From positions 186,001 through 250,000 of the forward strand of contig CAWGPY010000003.1 in assembly GCA_963824595.1 (NCBI GenBank): a stretch of 64,000 nucleotides of DNA, in the 5' to 3' direction. Both the position numbers and the translations under genes were made by a program. This DNA comes from Cybelea sp963824595 (GTDB lineage Bacteria > Vulcanimicrobiota > Vulcanimicrobiia > Vulcanimicrobiales > Vulcanimicrobiaceae). The notes beneath the pieces were generated by a model. The model was not told where the DNA came from. It was given only the letters and a program-made list of their open reading frames with translations, and did not search any database. This document shows, in pieces, positions 8,961-18,045 of the stretch; the stretch's first letter is position 1, and each line of letters begins with the position of its first letter.

Positions 8961-9302
8961 TTATCCCTCGGCTTTCCGCGTCAGCTCGTCGTGCGTTTCG
9001 TCCACTACGGCCCGTCCCTCGGCGACCGCGGCGTCGATGTTCGCGCGGGCGCTCTCGACCACTTGACGGCCGCGCTCGTAGAGCTCGGAGACGTTTGACT
9101 GCCACTGCGACGTTACGTCGCCAACCTTGCCGCGCAGATCGCCGGTCGCGTCCTTCGCGAAGTTGCCGGCATCACGCGCCGTGTCCGCGATACGATCGCG
9201 AGCCTCTTGCTGCGACAGCAGCACCGCGGCGGCGCCGCCCATAGCCGCGCCGATAAGAAAACCGGCGAAGAATCCTCCGCCTCCGCCATTGCCCTTGCCC
9301 AT
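8961..9302 (-). CDS. YtxH-like general stress protein
   Basis: One hundred and thirteen residues: a Gly-rich N-terminus, a single transmembrane segment (GFFAGFLIGAAMGGAAAVLL), then an amphipathic helical tail (ARDRIADTARDAGNFAKDAT, ELYERGRQVVESARANIDAA). This is the YtxH / gas-vesicle-protein-like architecture. In Bacillus, ytxH belongs to the SigB general-stress regulon, which fits its place just upstream of the STAS-RsbW-sigma genes. The role is probably membrane-associated stress protection; the molecular activity is unknown. Confidence 0.8.
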   Translation of the reverse strand: MGKGNGGGGGFFAGFLIGAAMGGAAAVLLSQQEARDRIADTARDAGNFAKDATGDLRGKVGDVTSQWQSNVSELYERGRQVVESARANIDAAVAEGRAVVDETHDELTRKAEG

Positions 9303-9322
9303 CGTTCACATACTCCCTGGAG

Positions 9323-9688
9323 TTAATCCCCGGCTTGTCGGTCTTTTCCCGTAACCAAGCGTCGTAAACCGGCGGTGATGCCGCCGACCGTCGCGCCGAC
9401 GTTCACGATCGCCGGCACGACGGCGCTCTTGGTGAGGTCCGCTGTGCGAGACAGCGTGCTTGCCGTGTCCTCGAGCGAGCGCGTTACCTCGTTGACGTGC
9501 GCGAGCGTGCTCGTCACCGGCGGACCGATGCTGTCCAGCTGCCGGTCCACGGTGTCGAGCGTGATTCGCACGCGCGCGAGCGTCTTGGCAAGCGCGAGCA
9601 TCCCGATCAGGACGCCGATGCCGACCAATAGCGCACCCACCCCCACGAGTACGTCGAGGGTAAGGGGCCCGTACTCAGTACTGCTCAA
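9323..9688 (-). CDS. DUF948-like membrane-anchored coiled-coil protein
   Basis: A 121-residue protein with one N-terminal transmembrane helix (LDVLVGVGALLVGIGVLIGM) and a helical region (KTLARVRITLDTVDRQLDSI ... VTRSLEDTASTLSRTADLTK) that matches the DUF948 pattern. The TTG start at 9688 is supported by GGAGG eight bases upstream and lies 14 bp inside the 3' end of the cysteine desulfurase gene. DUF948 and YtxH proteins often occur side by side, as here. Function unknown; stress- or envelope-related by context. Confidence 0.75.
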   Translation of the reverse strand: MSSTEYGPLTLDVLVGVGALLVGIGVLIGMLALAKTLARVRITLDTVDRQLDSIGPPVTSTLAHVNEVTRSLEDTASTLSRTADLTKSAVVPAIVNVGATVGGITAGLRRLVTGKDRQAGD

Positions 9689-10889
9689 AGCTTCTGCCTC
9701 CAGCGGCGCGCCGTTCGTTTTGGTACTCTACCCATCCCCCCGCACCTCCGCCGCGCAAACCGGCCACGACCGGCGGCAGCAGCTCCACGACCCAGTCGAT
9801 CTCCTCGGCGGCCGTGTCGGGACCCAAAGAAAACCGCACCGTCCCGTCCCGGGCGCGCTCTCCCAGGCCAAGGGCCGCGAGGACGTGGCTGGGCTCGAGT
9901 GCGCCCGCGGTGCAGGCGCTTCCGGCGGCGACGGCGACCCCCGCCAGGTCGAGCGCGATCAGGAGCGCGGCCGAGTCGGTCCCCTCGAAGCTCGCGTTGA
10001 GCACGTTGGGCAGGCGCGGCGCGCCGGCGCCGTTGATACGAATACCGGGCACCGCCGCGAGGATACCGGCCTCGAGCCGGTCGCGCAGCGCACCGGCGCG
10101 CGCGCTCGCCGCCGGCCGCTCGGCCGCCGCCAGCTCCAGCGCCGAGGCCATCCCCACGGCGCCGGCCACGTTCTCCGTGCCCGGGCGGAGCCCGAACTCT
10201 TGGCCCCCGCCCAGGAGCAGCGGCGCGATCGGCACACCTCGCCGCACGTAGAGGGCGCCGACGCCCTTGGGACCGCCGAACTTGTGGGCCGAGATCGCGA
10301 GCAGATCCACCCCGAGCTCCCGGACGTCGAGGGGCAGCCACCGCGGCGCCTGCACGGCGTCCGTGTGGAAGAGCGCGCCGCGCGATCCGGCAAGGGCGGC
10401 CAGCTGGCCGATCGGCTGCACGACGCCGATCTCGTTGTTTGCGTACATCACGGAGACCAGGGTCGCAGGGCGCTCCAAGGCCCGTTCCAGCTCGTGGGGC
10501 GCGACCCGACCCTGCGGGTCGACGGGCAGCAGCGTCACCTCGAAGCCGTCGTCCCGCAACCGGTCGAGCGGGGCCAGCACCGCGCGATGCTCCACGACGG
10601 TAGCGATCAGGCGCGCCGCCGGTCCCGCCGCCCGGGCCACGCCGGCGAGCGCCTCGTTATCGGCTTCGGTGCCGCCGGAGGTAAACGCGATCTCGCCGCG
10701 CTCCGCGCCCAACACCCTCGCGACGCGGGCGCGCGCCGACTCCAGCAGCGCCCGCGCCCGGCGTCCTTCCGCGTGAAGCGAACTCGGGTTATAAGCGCCG
10801 TCGCCGGCCGCTTCGCGCATTGCGTTTGCAACTTCCGGACGCAACGCGGTGGTCGCCGCGTTGTCGAGATAAATTCGGTTCGAATTCAC
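9675..10889 (-). CDS. cysteine desulfurase (NifS/IscS family)
   Basis: A PLP enzyme that takes sulfur from cysteine for Fe-S clusters or tRNA thiolation. It has 404 residues from the GTG at 10889, where the protein begins NSNRIYLDNAATTALRPEV; a frame from 10943 would add 18 non-conserved residues. Conserved parts are FTSGGTEADNEAL, HTDAVQA, the PLP lysine in ISAHKFGGPKG, PGTENVAG and the catalytic cysteine in GSACTAG. The long active-site loop and SLGP ending of the domain fit class I (NifS/IscS) members. No scaffold (iscU/sufU) or mnmA gene is adjacent, so its acceptor is not evident. Confidence 0.94.
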   Translation of the reverse strand: MNSNRIYLDNAATTALRPEVANAMREAAGDGAYNPSSLHAEGRRARALLESARARVARVLGAERGEIAFTSGGTEADNEALAGVARAAGPAARLIATVVEHRAVLAPLDRLRDDGFEVTLLPVDPQGRVAPHELERALERPATLVSVMYANNEIGVVQPIGQLAALAGSRGALFHTDAVQAPRWLPLDVRELGVDLLAISAHKFGGPKGVGALYVRRGVPIAPLLLGGGQEFGLRPGTENVAGAVGMASALELAAAERPAASARAGALRDRLEAGILAAVPGIRINGAGAPRLPNVLNASFEGTDSAALLIALDLAGVAVAAGSACTAGALEPSHVLAALGLGERARDGTVRFSLGPDTAAEEIDWVVELLPPVVAGLRGGGAGGWVEYQNERRAAGGRSFEQY

Positions 10890-10964
10890 AGGTCGCTCAC
10901 AGTATGCCGTTCTATTATCTGGTTGTGCGAAGCTCCAACGCACACTCCGAGAAGTAGCAACGGG

Positions 10965-11004
10965 AAAAAGGCGGTCCGAGTATCACTCGGGCCGCCACTT
11001 TTTT
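10965..11004 (-). terminator. bidirectional Rho-independent terminator at the 3' end of rarA
   Basis: A 12-bp stem (10970-10981 with 10985-10996, one G-T wobble, ATC loop) is flanked by an A5 run on one side and a T7 run on the other. Read on the minus strand it is a G+C-rich hairpin followed by TTTTT, just after rarA; read on the plus strand it is followed by ACTTTTTTT. The left arm on the minus strand includes the rarA stop codon, so ribosomes finishing rarA would cover part of the stem. It separates rarA from the cysteine desulfurase transcript. Confidence 0.8.
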
Positions 11005-12242
11005 TCGGCACCTTGGGTTCCGGGCCGATAGTAACGGCGATCGCTCAACCCCGGCGGCAAATTTATCTGACGAATGTCGTAATCGTCGTGCGCGTAATGA
11101 TAATCCTTGCCGTACCCCAGCCCCCGCATCAACCCCGTCGGCGCGTTTCGCAGGTGCAGCGGCACCGGTTCGTTGCGCGTGTCGACGACGTCGTCCATCG
11201 CGGCCGAAAAGGCGCGGCCCACGCTGTTGCTCTTGGGCGCCGTTGCGAGATAAATCGTAGCGTGCGCGAGCGGAAAAAATCCCTCGGGCATGCCCACGAA
11301 GTGCGCCGCCTGCTGCGCCGCCACTGCAACCTGTAAGCCGCCTGAGTCCGCCAGGCCTACGTCTTCCGATGCTAAGATCACGAGCCGCCGTGCGATGAAC
11401 ATCGGATCCTCTCCGCCGTCGATCATGCGCGCCAGCCAGTAGAGGCCCGCGTCGGGATCGCTCGCGCGAACCGACTTGATGAACGCGCTGATCGTATCGT
11501 AATGCATGTCGCCCGACTTGTCGTAGAGCGTGCCGCGGCGCTGCATCGCTTCGCGCACGAGCACCGCGTCGATCGCGCCCCCGCGCGAGTCGGCCAGCGA
11601 TGCGGCGAACTCCAACGCACCCAGCGCGATGCGAGCGTCGCCGTTGGCAAGCGATACCAACAGCGTGCGGGCCTCGTCCTCGAGCCGGACGCTTCGCGCG
11701 CCGAGGCCGCGCTCGGGGTCGGTCAGCGCGCGGTCGACGATGGTGCCGACCTCGGCGTCTTGCAGCGGCTGAAGCACGAACACGCGCGCTCGCGACAGCA
11801 GCGCCGAGTTGACCTCGAACGACGGGTTCTCGGTCGTCGCGCCGATGAACGTGACGGTGCCGTCCTCGACGTAGGGCAGCACCGCGTCTTGCTGCGCCTT
11901 GTTGAACCGATGGATCTCGTCGATGAACAGAACCGTGCGCCGCCCCGAACGCCGGCGCGCGGCCGCCTCGCGGACGACGCGCCGCAAATCGGCGACGCCG
12001 GCGCTCACCGCCGACATGCTCTCGAAGTAGGCGTTGGTCGAGCGAGCGACGATCTGCGCGAGGGTCGTCTTGCCGGTTCCCGGCGGGCCCCAGAGAATCA
12101 TCGACGGCACCGCATCGCGCTCGATCGCGACTCGGAGCGCGCGCCCTGGCCCGAGGATGGCGTCTTGTCCGACGAACTCGTCCAGCGTCTCCGGCCGCAT
12201 GCGGGCCGCCAGCGGTATCTCGCCGCGAGCGAAGTCGAACAA
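10983..12242 (-). CDS. rarA: replication-associated recombination protein A (MgsA/RarA AAA+ ATPase)
   Basis: An AAA+ ATPase related to clamp loaders that acts at stalled replication forks. Its 419 residues open with RPETLDEFVGQDAILGPGRA; Walker A is WGPPGTGKTT and Walker B is VLFIDEIHRFNKAQQDA, followed by FIGATTENPSFEVNSALLSR (sensor 1 and arginine finger). The C-terminal half has the MgsA tetramerisation region (YDTISAFIKSVRASDPDAGL, GYGKDYHYAHD). The start is a TTG at 12242. The gene ends inside a strong terminator. Confidence 0.95.
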   Translation of the reverse strand: MFDFARGEIPLAARMRPETLDEFVGQDAILGPGRALRVAIERDAVPSMILWGPPGTGKTTLAQIVARSTNAYFESMSAVSAGVADLRRVVREAAARRRSGRRTVLFIDEIHRFNKAQQDAVLPYVEDGTVTFIGATTENPSFEVNSALLSRARVFVLQPLQDAEVGTIVDRALTDPERGLGARSVRLEDEARTLLVSLANGDARIALGALEFAASLADSRGGAIDAVLVREAMQRRGTLYDKSGDMHYDTISAFIKSVRASDPDAGLYWLARMIDGGEDPMFIARRLVILASEDVGLADSGGLQVAVAAQQAAHFVGMPEGFFPLAHATIYLATAPKSNSVGRAFSAAMDDVVDTRNEPVPLHLRNAPTGLMRGLGYGKDYHYAHDDYDIRQINLPPGLSDRRYYRPGTQGAEKKWRPE

Positions 12243-12259
12243 CTAGCGAACCCGCGCCC

Positions 12260-13045
12260 CTATGGCGAGGAGCTCGAGACCGGCTGGGTGAGTGCGTTCT
12301 TGGGAACTTTGAGGGGTTTCGGCGTCGCCAGCTTGCGGTGCAGTTCGCCGGGGAACTGCATCGTGACGTCGCCCGACGCGTGGGCGGTGCCCGTCACGGT
12401 ATTGTACAGAACGCGCTGCGCGGTCATGTTGCGCGTTCCCTGCGTGATGTGAACCGATCCCTCGAGCAGCAGCGTGTGCGCCGAGTCGTCGAGCGTGCCG
12501 TTGTTGGCGTCAACCACCGTGTCGGCCTGGACGTAGTGCACGTTGCCGATCGCCTTGTACACTTTTGCCGCGCCGTCGATCTGCGCTTTGTCCGCGGTGA
12601 GGGTCGAGGGGCTCGGCCCGCTGGGGGGAGCCTCTCCGCCGACGCTTGCCGCGCCGCCCTGCGAGTCGTGCATCACGACGTGTCCGTTGAGGAACAACGT
12701 CTTCTTCTTGTAGTTGCCGTTCGCGCGATCGGCCGAAACGTCGCCGCCCGCGCGCGTCATCACGACCTTCGCCGGCGTGCTGAAGTCGCCGTTTTTGAAG
12801 TTCGCGTCCAGCGAGCTCGCGTGCACCGTCCAGACGCCGACGTCGAACGACGTCGAGCCGGGGCCCGACGGATTGCCGGCGCCCTGCGGCGGCATGCTCG
12901 GGGGTAGCTTCGGCGGCGGCAGATTCGTCGCGCCGCCCTTGACCGGAACGGACGGCGACGCCGGCGGGCGCGGCGACGGCGCCGCGGACACCACGGGCGT
13001 CAGCAGCGCGACGGCCGCAGCGAGCGAGAGAGTAAACCGGATCAT
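12260..13045 (-). CDS. LptA/OstA-like periplasmic protein
   Basis: A 261-residue protein with a signal peptide (MIRFTLSLAAAVALLTPVVS), a Pro-rich linker (residues about 22-65) and OstA/LptA-type beta-strand repeats: KKKTLFLNGHVVMHDSQGG, LTADKAQIDG, KAIGNVHYVQADTVVDA, LEGSVHITQGTRNMTA and ASGDVTMQFPG. LptA-family proteins form the periplasmic bridge that carries LPS to the outer membrane. The strand pattern fits, but the rest of the Lpt machinery is not in this window, so its exact place (LptA, LptC or a separate OstA-like protein) is undecided. It is coupled by ATGA to the TsaC-like gene. Confidence 0.78.
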   Translation of the reverse strand: MIRFTLSLAAAVALLTPVVSAAPSPRPPASPSVPVKGGATNLPPPKLPPSMPPQGAGNPSGPGSTSFDVGVWTVHASSLDANFKNGDFSTPAKVVMTRAGGDVSADRANGNYKKKTLFLNGHVVMHDSQGGAASVGGEAPPSGPSPSTLTADKAQIDGAAKVYKAIGNVHYVQADTVVDANNGTLDDSAHTLLLEGSVHITQGTRNMTAQRVLYNTVTGTAHASGDVTMQFPGELHRKLATPKPLKVPKNALTQPVSSSSP

Positions 13046-13719
13046 GGTTCGCGCTTTGTCCTAACTTTGACGGTCGGCCGTTCGATCGGTCCCAGCAACT
13101 CGGTGAGGCGCTGCCCCGAAACGACGCCCTCACGAAGCAAACGGGCGTGCGTGCCGGAGAGATCGACGATCGACGACTCGTCATTATAGCGCGTCGGCCC
13201 GTGCTCCACCAGAAGATCGGCGGGCGGCAGCATCGAGGTGTCGTCGCCGCCGGCGTAGCGCTGCCCGCCGCGGGGATTCGCGGTGGTGCCCGCGATCGGC
13301 CCGCACCGATCGAGCACCGCGCGGGCGAAGGGGTCGTCGGGCACGCGGAACGCCAGCGTCTGCAAGCCGGCGGCCAGCTCGTCGCTCACGAAGGCGGGCT
13401 TGCGGATCAACACGATCAGCGGGCCGGGAAGCAGCCGTTTCGCGACCTGTACCGCGAGCGGATTGTCGTGGGCGTATTCCAGGAACTCTTGCGCGGTAGC
13501 CACGTGCATCGTGAGCGGCCGGTTGTCGGGCCTGCCCATCGCCACGTAGACGCGGTCGATCGCTTCGTAGTCGTACGGGTCGCAGCCGATCAGATAGCTG
13601 GTGTCGTTCGGCAGGATGACCGTGCCCCCGGAAAAGACGACGGTCGCTACCTCTTCGGCGACGTCGTCGGTACGCGCACCGCTCGCATCGATGACGCGCC
13701 CAAAGCGCTCGAGCGGCAT
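13042..13719 (-). CDS. L-threonylcarbamoyladenylate synthase (TsaC/Sua5/YrdC)
   Basis: Makes threonylcarbamoyl-AMP for the t6A modification of ANN-decoding tRNAs. The 225 residues hold the YrdC fold: VVFSGGTVILPNDTSYLIGC (family TxTVYGL position), RVYVAMGRPDNRPLTMHV (KxR-like signature), RLLPGPLIVLIRK and DPFARAVLDRCGPIAGTTAN. It lacks the long Sua5 C-terminal domain and so is TsaC-sized. It lies 22 bp downstream of mreB and overlaps the LptA-like gene by four bases. Confidence 0.88.
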   Translation of the reverse strand: MPLERFGRVIDASGARTDDVAEEVATVVFSGGTVILPNDTSYLIGCDPYDYEAIDRVYVAMGRPDNRPLTMHVATAQEFLEYAHDNPLAVQVAKRLLPGPLIVLIRKPAFVSDELAAGLQTLAFRVPDDPFARAVLDRCGPIAGTTANPRGGQRYAGGDDTSMLPPADLLVEHGPTRYNDESSIVDLSGTHARLLREGVVSGQRLTELLGPIERPTVKVRTKREP

Positions 13720-13741
13720 TAGGGGATCTCCGAAGCCTCGA

Positions 13742-14722
<981 letters not shown>

Positions 14723-14740
14723 GTGTTACTCCTAAAATGC

Positions 14741-16093
14741 TTATCCGGTCGCGGATACGCGCGGGTACTCGCTGGTCTCGAAGAATCCGGTCGGTTCGAC
14801 GAGCGGCGTCACGCCGCTGCTTCGCTGCACTTGGCCGCCCAGCTCCGAAAGCAGCTCTTCCAGCCGTTCGTACCCTCGGTCTATGTACTCGAGGCCGATG
14901 ATCTCGGTCTCGCCGGCCGCGGCGAGCCCGGCGACCACCAACCCGGCGCCGGCGCGAATGTCGGGCGCCTCGACCGGCGCGCCCGAGAGCTGCTTCGGCC
15001 CCTTGATCACCGCCGCATTGCTCTCCATCGTCACCTTGACGTCGGCGCCCATGCGCGCCAGCTCGTTGACGTACGAGAAACGCGCGTTGAAGATCGACTC
15101 CTCGACCACGCTCGTGCCGGGACACGTGCACAGAAAGCCCACCATCTGCGGCTGGAGATCGGTCGGGAAGCCGGGATACGGCGCCGTGAGGATGTCGGTG
15201 CCGCCGGTGATTCCGTCGGCCTTCACGCGGATCCAATCGTCGCCCGCTACCATCACCGCGCCGCACTCAACGAGCTTGTCCGTTAGCGCACCGAGATGAT
15301 CGGGGCGGCACCGCTTCACCGTAACGTCGCCGCGCGTCACCGCGCCGGCGAGCAGCAGCGTGCCGCTGACGATGCGGTCGGCGATGATCTCGTACTCCAC
15401 GCCGTGCAGCTCGTCGACGCCCTCGACGACGATCGTGTCGCTGCCTTGGCCGGCGATCTTTGCGCCCATCGCCGCGAGGAAGTTGGCGAGATCCACGACC
15501 TCGGGCTCCATGGCGACATTGTTGAGCGTCGTCGTTCCCTCGGCGAGCACGGCCGCGAGCATCGCGTTCTTGGTTGCGCCAACGCTCGACATTCGAAACT
15601 CCACGTTCGCGCCGCGCAGCCGCGGCCCGCGGGAATGGGCGATCAGATAACCGTGGGCGTTGTGGACGTCGCACCCGAGCGCAACGAACGCCTGCTCGTG
15701 CATATCGGTCGCGCGCGTGCCCAAGACGCAGCCGCCGGGCAGCGGCACCTCCGCGCGGCCGAAACGGCCGAGCAGCGCGCCGACCACGTCGAACGACGCG
15801 GCCAGCTTTCGGACCAGCGCGTACGGCGCGCGATACGACGCGACGTTGCTGGCGTCGATCGTGACGGTGTTGTCGCCCTCGTAGCGGATCCGAGCACCCA
15901 GCGCCTCGAGCAGCGACCACATCACCGAGACGTCGGTGATGCGCGGAACGCGGTGCAGGGTGACCGTGCCCTTCGCCAGCAGCGCGGCGGCCATGATCGG
16001 CAGCGCGGCGTTCTTCGCACCGTGCGTCGTGACCGAACCTTCCAGGCGCGCGCCGCCCCGAATCCGGAGCGTCGTTTCGAGACGATCGAGCAT
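14741..16093 (-). CDS. murA: UDP-N-acetylglucosamine 1-carboxyvinyltransferase
   Basis: Catalyses the first committed step of peptidoglycan synthesis, adding enolpyruvate to UDP-GlcNAc. The 450-residue inside-out alpha/beta barrel has GSVTTHGAKNAALPIMAAAL, MSSVGATKNAMLAA and YPGFPTDLQPQMVGFL. The catalytic cysteine is present (PLPGGCVLGTRATDMH, about residue 122), so the enzyme is of the fosfomycin-sensitive type on this criterion. It follows atpC by 35 bp and precedes mreB by 18 bp, an arrangement seen behind ATP synthase operons in several phyla. Confidence 0.96.
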   Translation of the reverse strand: MLDRLETTLRIRGGARLEGSVTTHGAKNAALPIMAAALLAKGTVTLHRVPRITDVSVMWSLLEALGARIRYEGDNTVTIDASNVASYRAPYALVRKLAASFDVVGALLGRFGRAEVPLPGGCVLGTRATDMHEQAFVALGCDVHNAHGYLIAHSRGPRLRGANVEFRMSSVGATKNAMLAAVLAEGTTTLNNVAMEPEVVDLANFLAAMGAKIAGQGSDTIVVEGVDELHGVEYEIIADRIVSGTLLLAGAVTRGDVTVKRCRPDHLGALTDKLVECGAVMVAGDDWIRVKADGITGGTDILTAPYPGFPTDLQPQMVGFLCTCPGTSVVEESIFNARFSYVNELARMGADVKVTMESNAAVIKGPKQLSGAPVEAPDIRAGAGLVVAGLAAAGETEIIGLEYIDRGYERLEELLSELGGQVQRSSGVTPLVEPTGFFETSEYPRVSATG

Positions 16094-16128
16094 CGTAAAT
16101 GCCCTGTTCGCGTAGCTGGGCGGCTCGC

Positions 16129-16551
16129 CTACCGGTGGCCCGTCAAACGCAGCCTGGCGTTGGCGAACTCGATGATGCTCTGTTCGCGCGCGTACTGCTC
16201 GGAGCCCGGTGTGGCAGCCTTCTGCCGGTCCGTCGCTTCCGCCAACTCCGCGCGGGCGTGCGCCACCACGACGTCTTCGAACCGGACCGCCTCGTCGACC
16301 AAGACGGTGACGCGGTCCGGCAGCGCTTGCATGAAGCCGTCGCTGGTCGCGAGCTCGAGCCGCGAGCTCCCGCCCTCCTTTGAAATCACGTTGGCGCGCA
16401 AGACGCCGGGCCGCAGCGCGGCCAAAAACGGCGCGTGCTTGGGCAGGATGCCTTCCTCGCCTTCCGTCGTCACCGCGATCACAAGCTCGGCCTCGCCCTC
16501 GAAGGCCACCTGCGTGGGCGTGACGAGCTTGAAGGGAACCGTGCTAGGCAC
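16129..16551 (-). CDS. atpC: ATP synthase F1 subunit epsilon
   Basis: A 140-residue rotor-stalk subunit. The N-terminal beta-sandwich reads PFKLVTPTQVAFEGEAELVI and EGEEGILPKHAPFLAALRPG; the C-terminal helical hairpin is VVAHARAELAEATDRQKAA ... REQSIIEFANARLRLTG. I take the GTG at 16551, which overlaps the end of atpD by eight bases; longer readings enter atpD. This is the last subunit gene of the operon. Confidence 0.92.
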   Translation of the reverse strand: MPSTVPFKLVTPTQVAFEGEAELVIAVTTEGEEGILPKHAPFLAALRPGVLRANVISKEGGSSRLELATSDGFMQALPDRVTVLVDEAVRFEDVVVAHARAELAEATDRQKAATPGSEQYAREQSIIEFANARLRLTGHR

Positions 16552-18010
16552 GGGCCATCCGTTCCGCGTTCTCCTTAACCTGCTCGATCGTGCCGGCGTA
16601 GAAGAACGCGCCCTCGGGCAAGTCGTCAACCTTGCCCTCGAGGATCTCCTTGAACGACGCCACGGTCTCCGCGAGCTTGACGTAGCAGCCCGGACGACCC
16701 GTGAACTGCTCGGCGACGAAGAACGGCTGCGAGAAGAAGCGTTGAATGCGCCGCGCCCGCGCAACCGTGATCTTGTCGTCTTCGGAGAGCTCCTCGACGC
16801 CGAGGATCGCGATGATGTCCTGCAGGTCGCGGTAGCGCTGAAGCACTTCCTGCACGCCGCGCGCCACCGCATAGTGCTCCTCGCCGACGATCGCCGGATC
16901 GAGGATGCGCGACGTTGACGCGAGCGGATCGACCGCGGGATAGATGCCCAACTCGGAGATCGGGCGCGAGAGCGCCGTCGTCGCGTCGAGGTGCGCGAAG
17001 GTCGTGGCGACCGCCGGATCGGTGTAGTCGTCGGCCGGCACGTACACCGCCTGCACCGACGTGATCGAGCCCTTGCGCGTTGACGTGATGCGCTCTTCGA
17101 GCACGCCCATGTCGGTGCTGAGGGTCGGCTGATAGCCGACGGCCGACGGCATGCGGCCCATCAGCGCCGAGACTTCGGAGCCCGCCTGCATGTAGCGGAA
17201 GATGTTGTCGATGAAGAGCAGCACGTCGGCGCCGAGCACGTCGCGGAAGTATTCTGCCATCGTCACGCCGGTCTGTGCGACGCGGAAGCGGACGCCCGGG
17301 GGCTCGTCCATCTGCCCGAAGACGAGCGTCGTCTGAGCGAGCACGCCGGATTCTTTCATCTCGAGCCAGAGGTCGTTGCCTTCGCGCGTGCGCTCGCCGA
17401 CGCCGGTGAAGACCGAGAAACCCTTGTGCACGTAGGCGATGTTGCGGATGAGCTCTTGGATCAGCACCGTCTTGCCGACGCCCGCGCCGCCGAAGAGGCC
17501 GACCTTGCCGCCGCGCGTGTAGGGCGCCATCAAGTCGACGACTTTGATGCCGGTCTCGAAGACGCGCGCCGTGGGTTCCTGATACTTCAGCTCGGGCGCG
17601 GGCCGGTGAATCGGCCAATGGTCGGCGGCATCTACGGGAGCGTCGGTATCGATCGTTTCGCCGAGCACGTTGAAGATGCGTCCGAGCGTGCCTTCGCCCA
17701 CGGGAACCCGAATCGGGCCGCCCGTCGCGCGCACTTCGGCGCCGCGCACGAGACCGTCGGTCGAGCCGAGTGCGAGACAGCGCACCTGATTGTCGCCCAG
17801 CTCGTCTTGCACTTCGAGCACGAGCTCGCGCTCCTTCATCGCCGTGCCCCCGAGCTCGGCGCCCGGCGCCGCCGCGCCGTTACCCGCCGCCTTGGATGCC
17901 TCGTTCACGCGAACGCGCAGGGCGTCGTTGATCTTGGGCAGGGTCTCGGGCGTGAACCCGACGTCGACGACGTTGCCGAGCACTTGGACGACTTTTCCGG
18001 TATCAGCCAT
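16544..18010 (-). CDS. atpD: ATP synthase F1 subunit beta
   Basis: The catalytic subunit of the F1 head, 488 residues. Walker A is FGGAGVGKTVLIQELI, followed by FTGVGERTREGNDLWLEM, the Walker B region DVLLFIDNIFRYMQAGSEVS, MPSAVGYQPTLSTDMGVLEE and the C-terminal ILGVEELSEDDKITV (DELSEED-like). An extra Ala/Gly-rich stretch (EASKAAGNGAAAPGAELG) is inserted near residues 33-53 of the N-terminal barrel. It precedes atpC with a small overlap. Confidence 0.98.
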   Translation of the reverse strand: MADTGKVVQVLGNVVDVGFTPETLPKINDALRVRVNEASKAAGNGAAAPGAELGGTAMKERELVLEVQDELGDNQVRCLALGSTDGLVRGAEVRATGGPIRVPVGEGTLGRIFNVLGETIDTDAPVDAADHWPIHRPAPELKYQEPTARVFETGIKVVDLMAPYTRGGKVGLFGGAGVGKTVLIQELIRNIAYVHKGFSVFTGVGERTREGNDLWLEMKESGVLAQTTLVFGQMDEPPGVRFRVAQTGVTMAEYFRDVLGADVLLFIDNIFRYMQAGSEVSALMGRMPSAVGYQPTLSTDMGVLEERITSTRKGSITSVQAVYVPADDYTDPAVATTFAHLDATTALSRPISELGIYPAVDPLASTSRILDPAIVGEEHYAVARGVQEVLQRYRDLQDIIAILGVEELSEDDKITVARARRIQRFFSQPFFVAEQFTGRPGCYVKLAETVASFKEILEGKVDDLPEGAFFYAGTIEQVKENAERMARA

Positions 18011-18045
18011 TTCTATTTCCTTACGTTGATGCGGTCTGTAAAAAG

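Noticed and set aside
10910..10960. Promoter for the cysteine desulfurase
   Set aside because: TACTGT and TAATAG boxes occur, but no -35 with suitable spacing supports either one.
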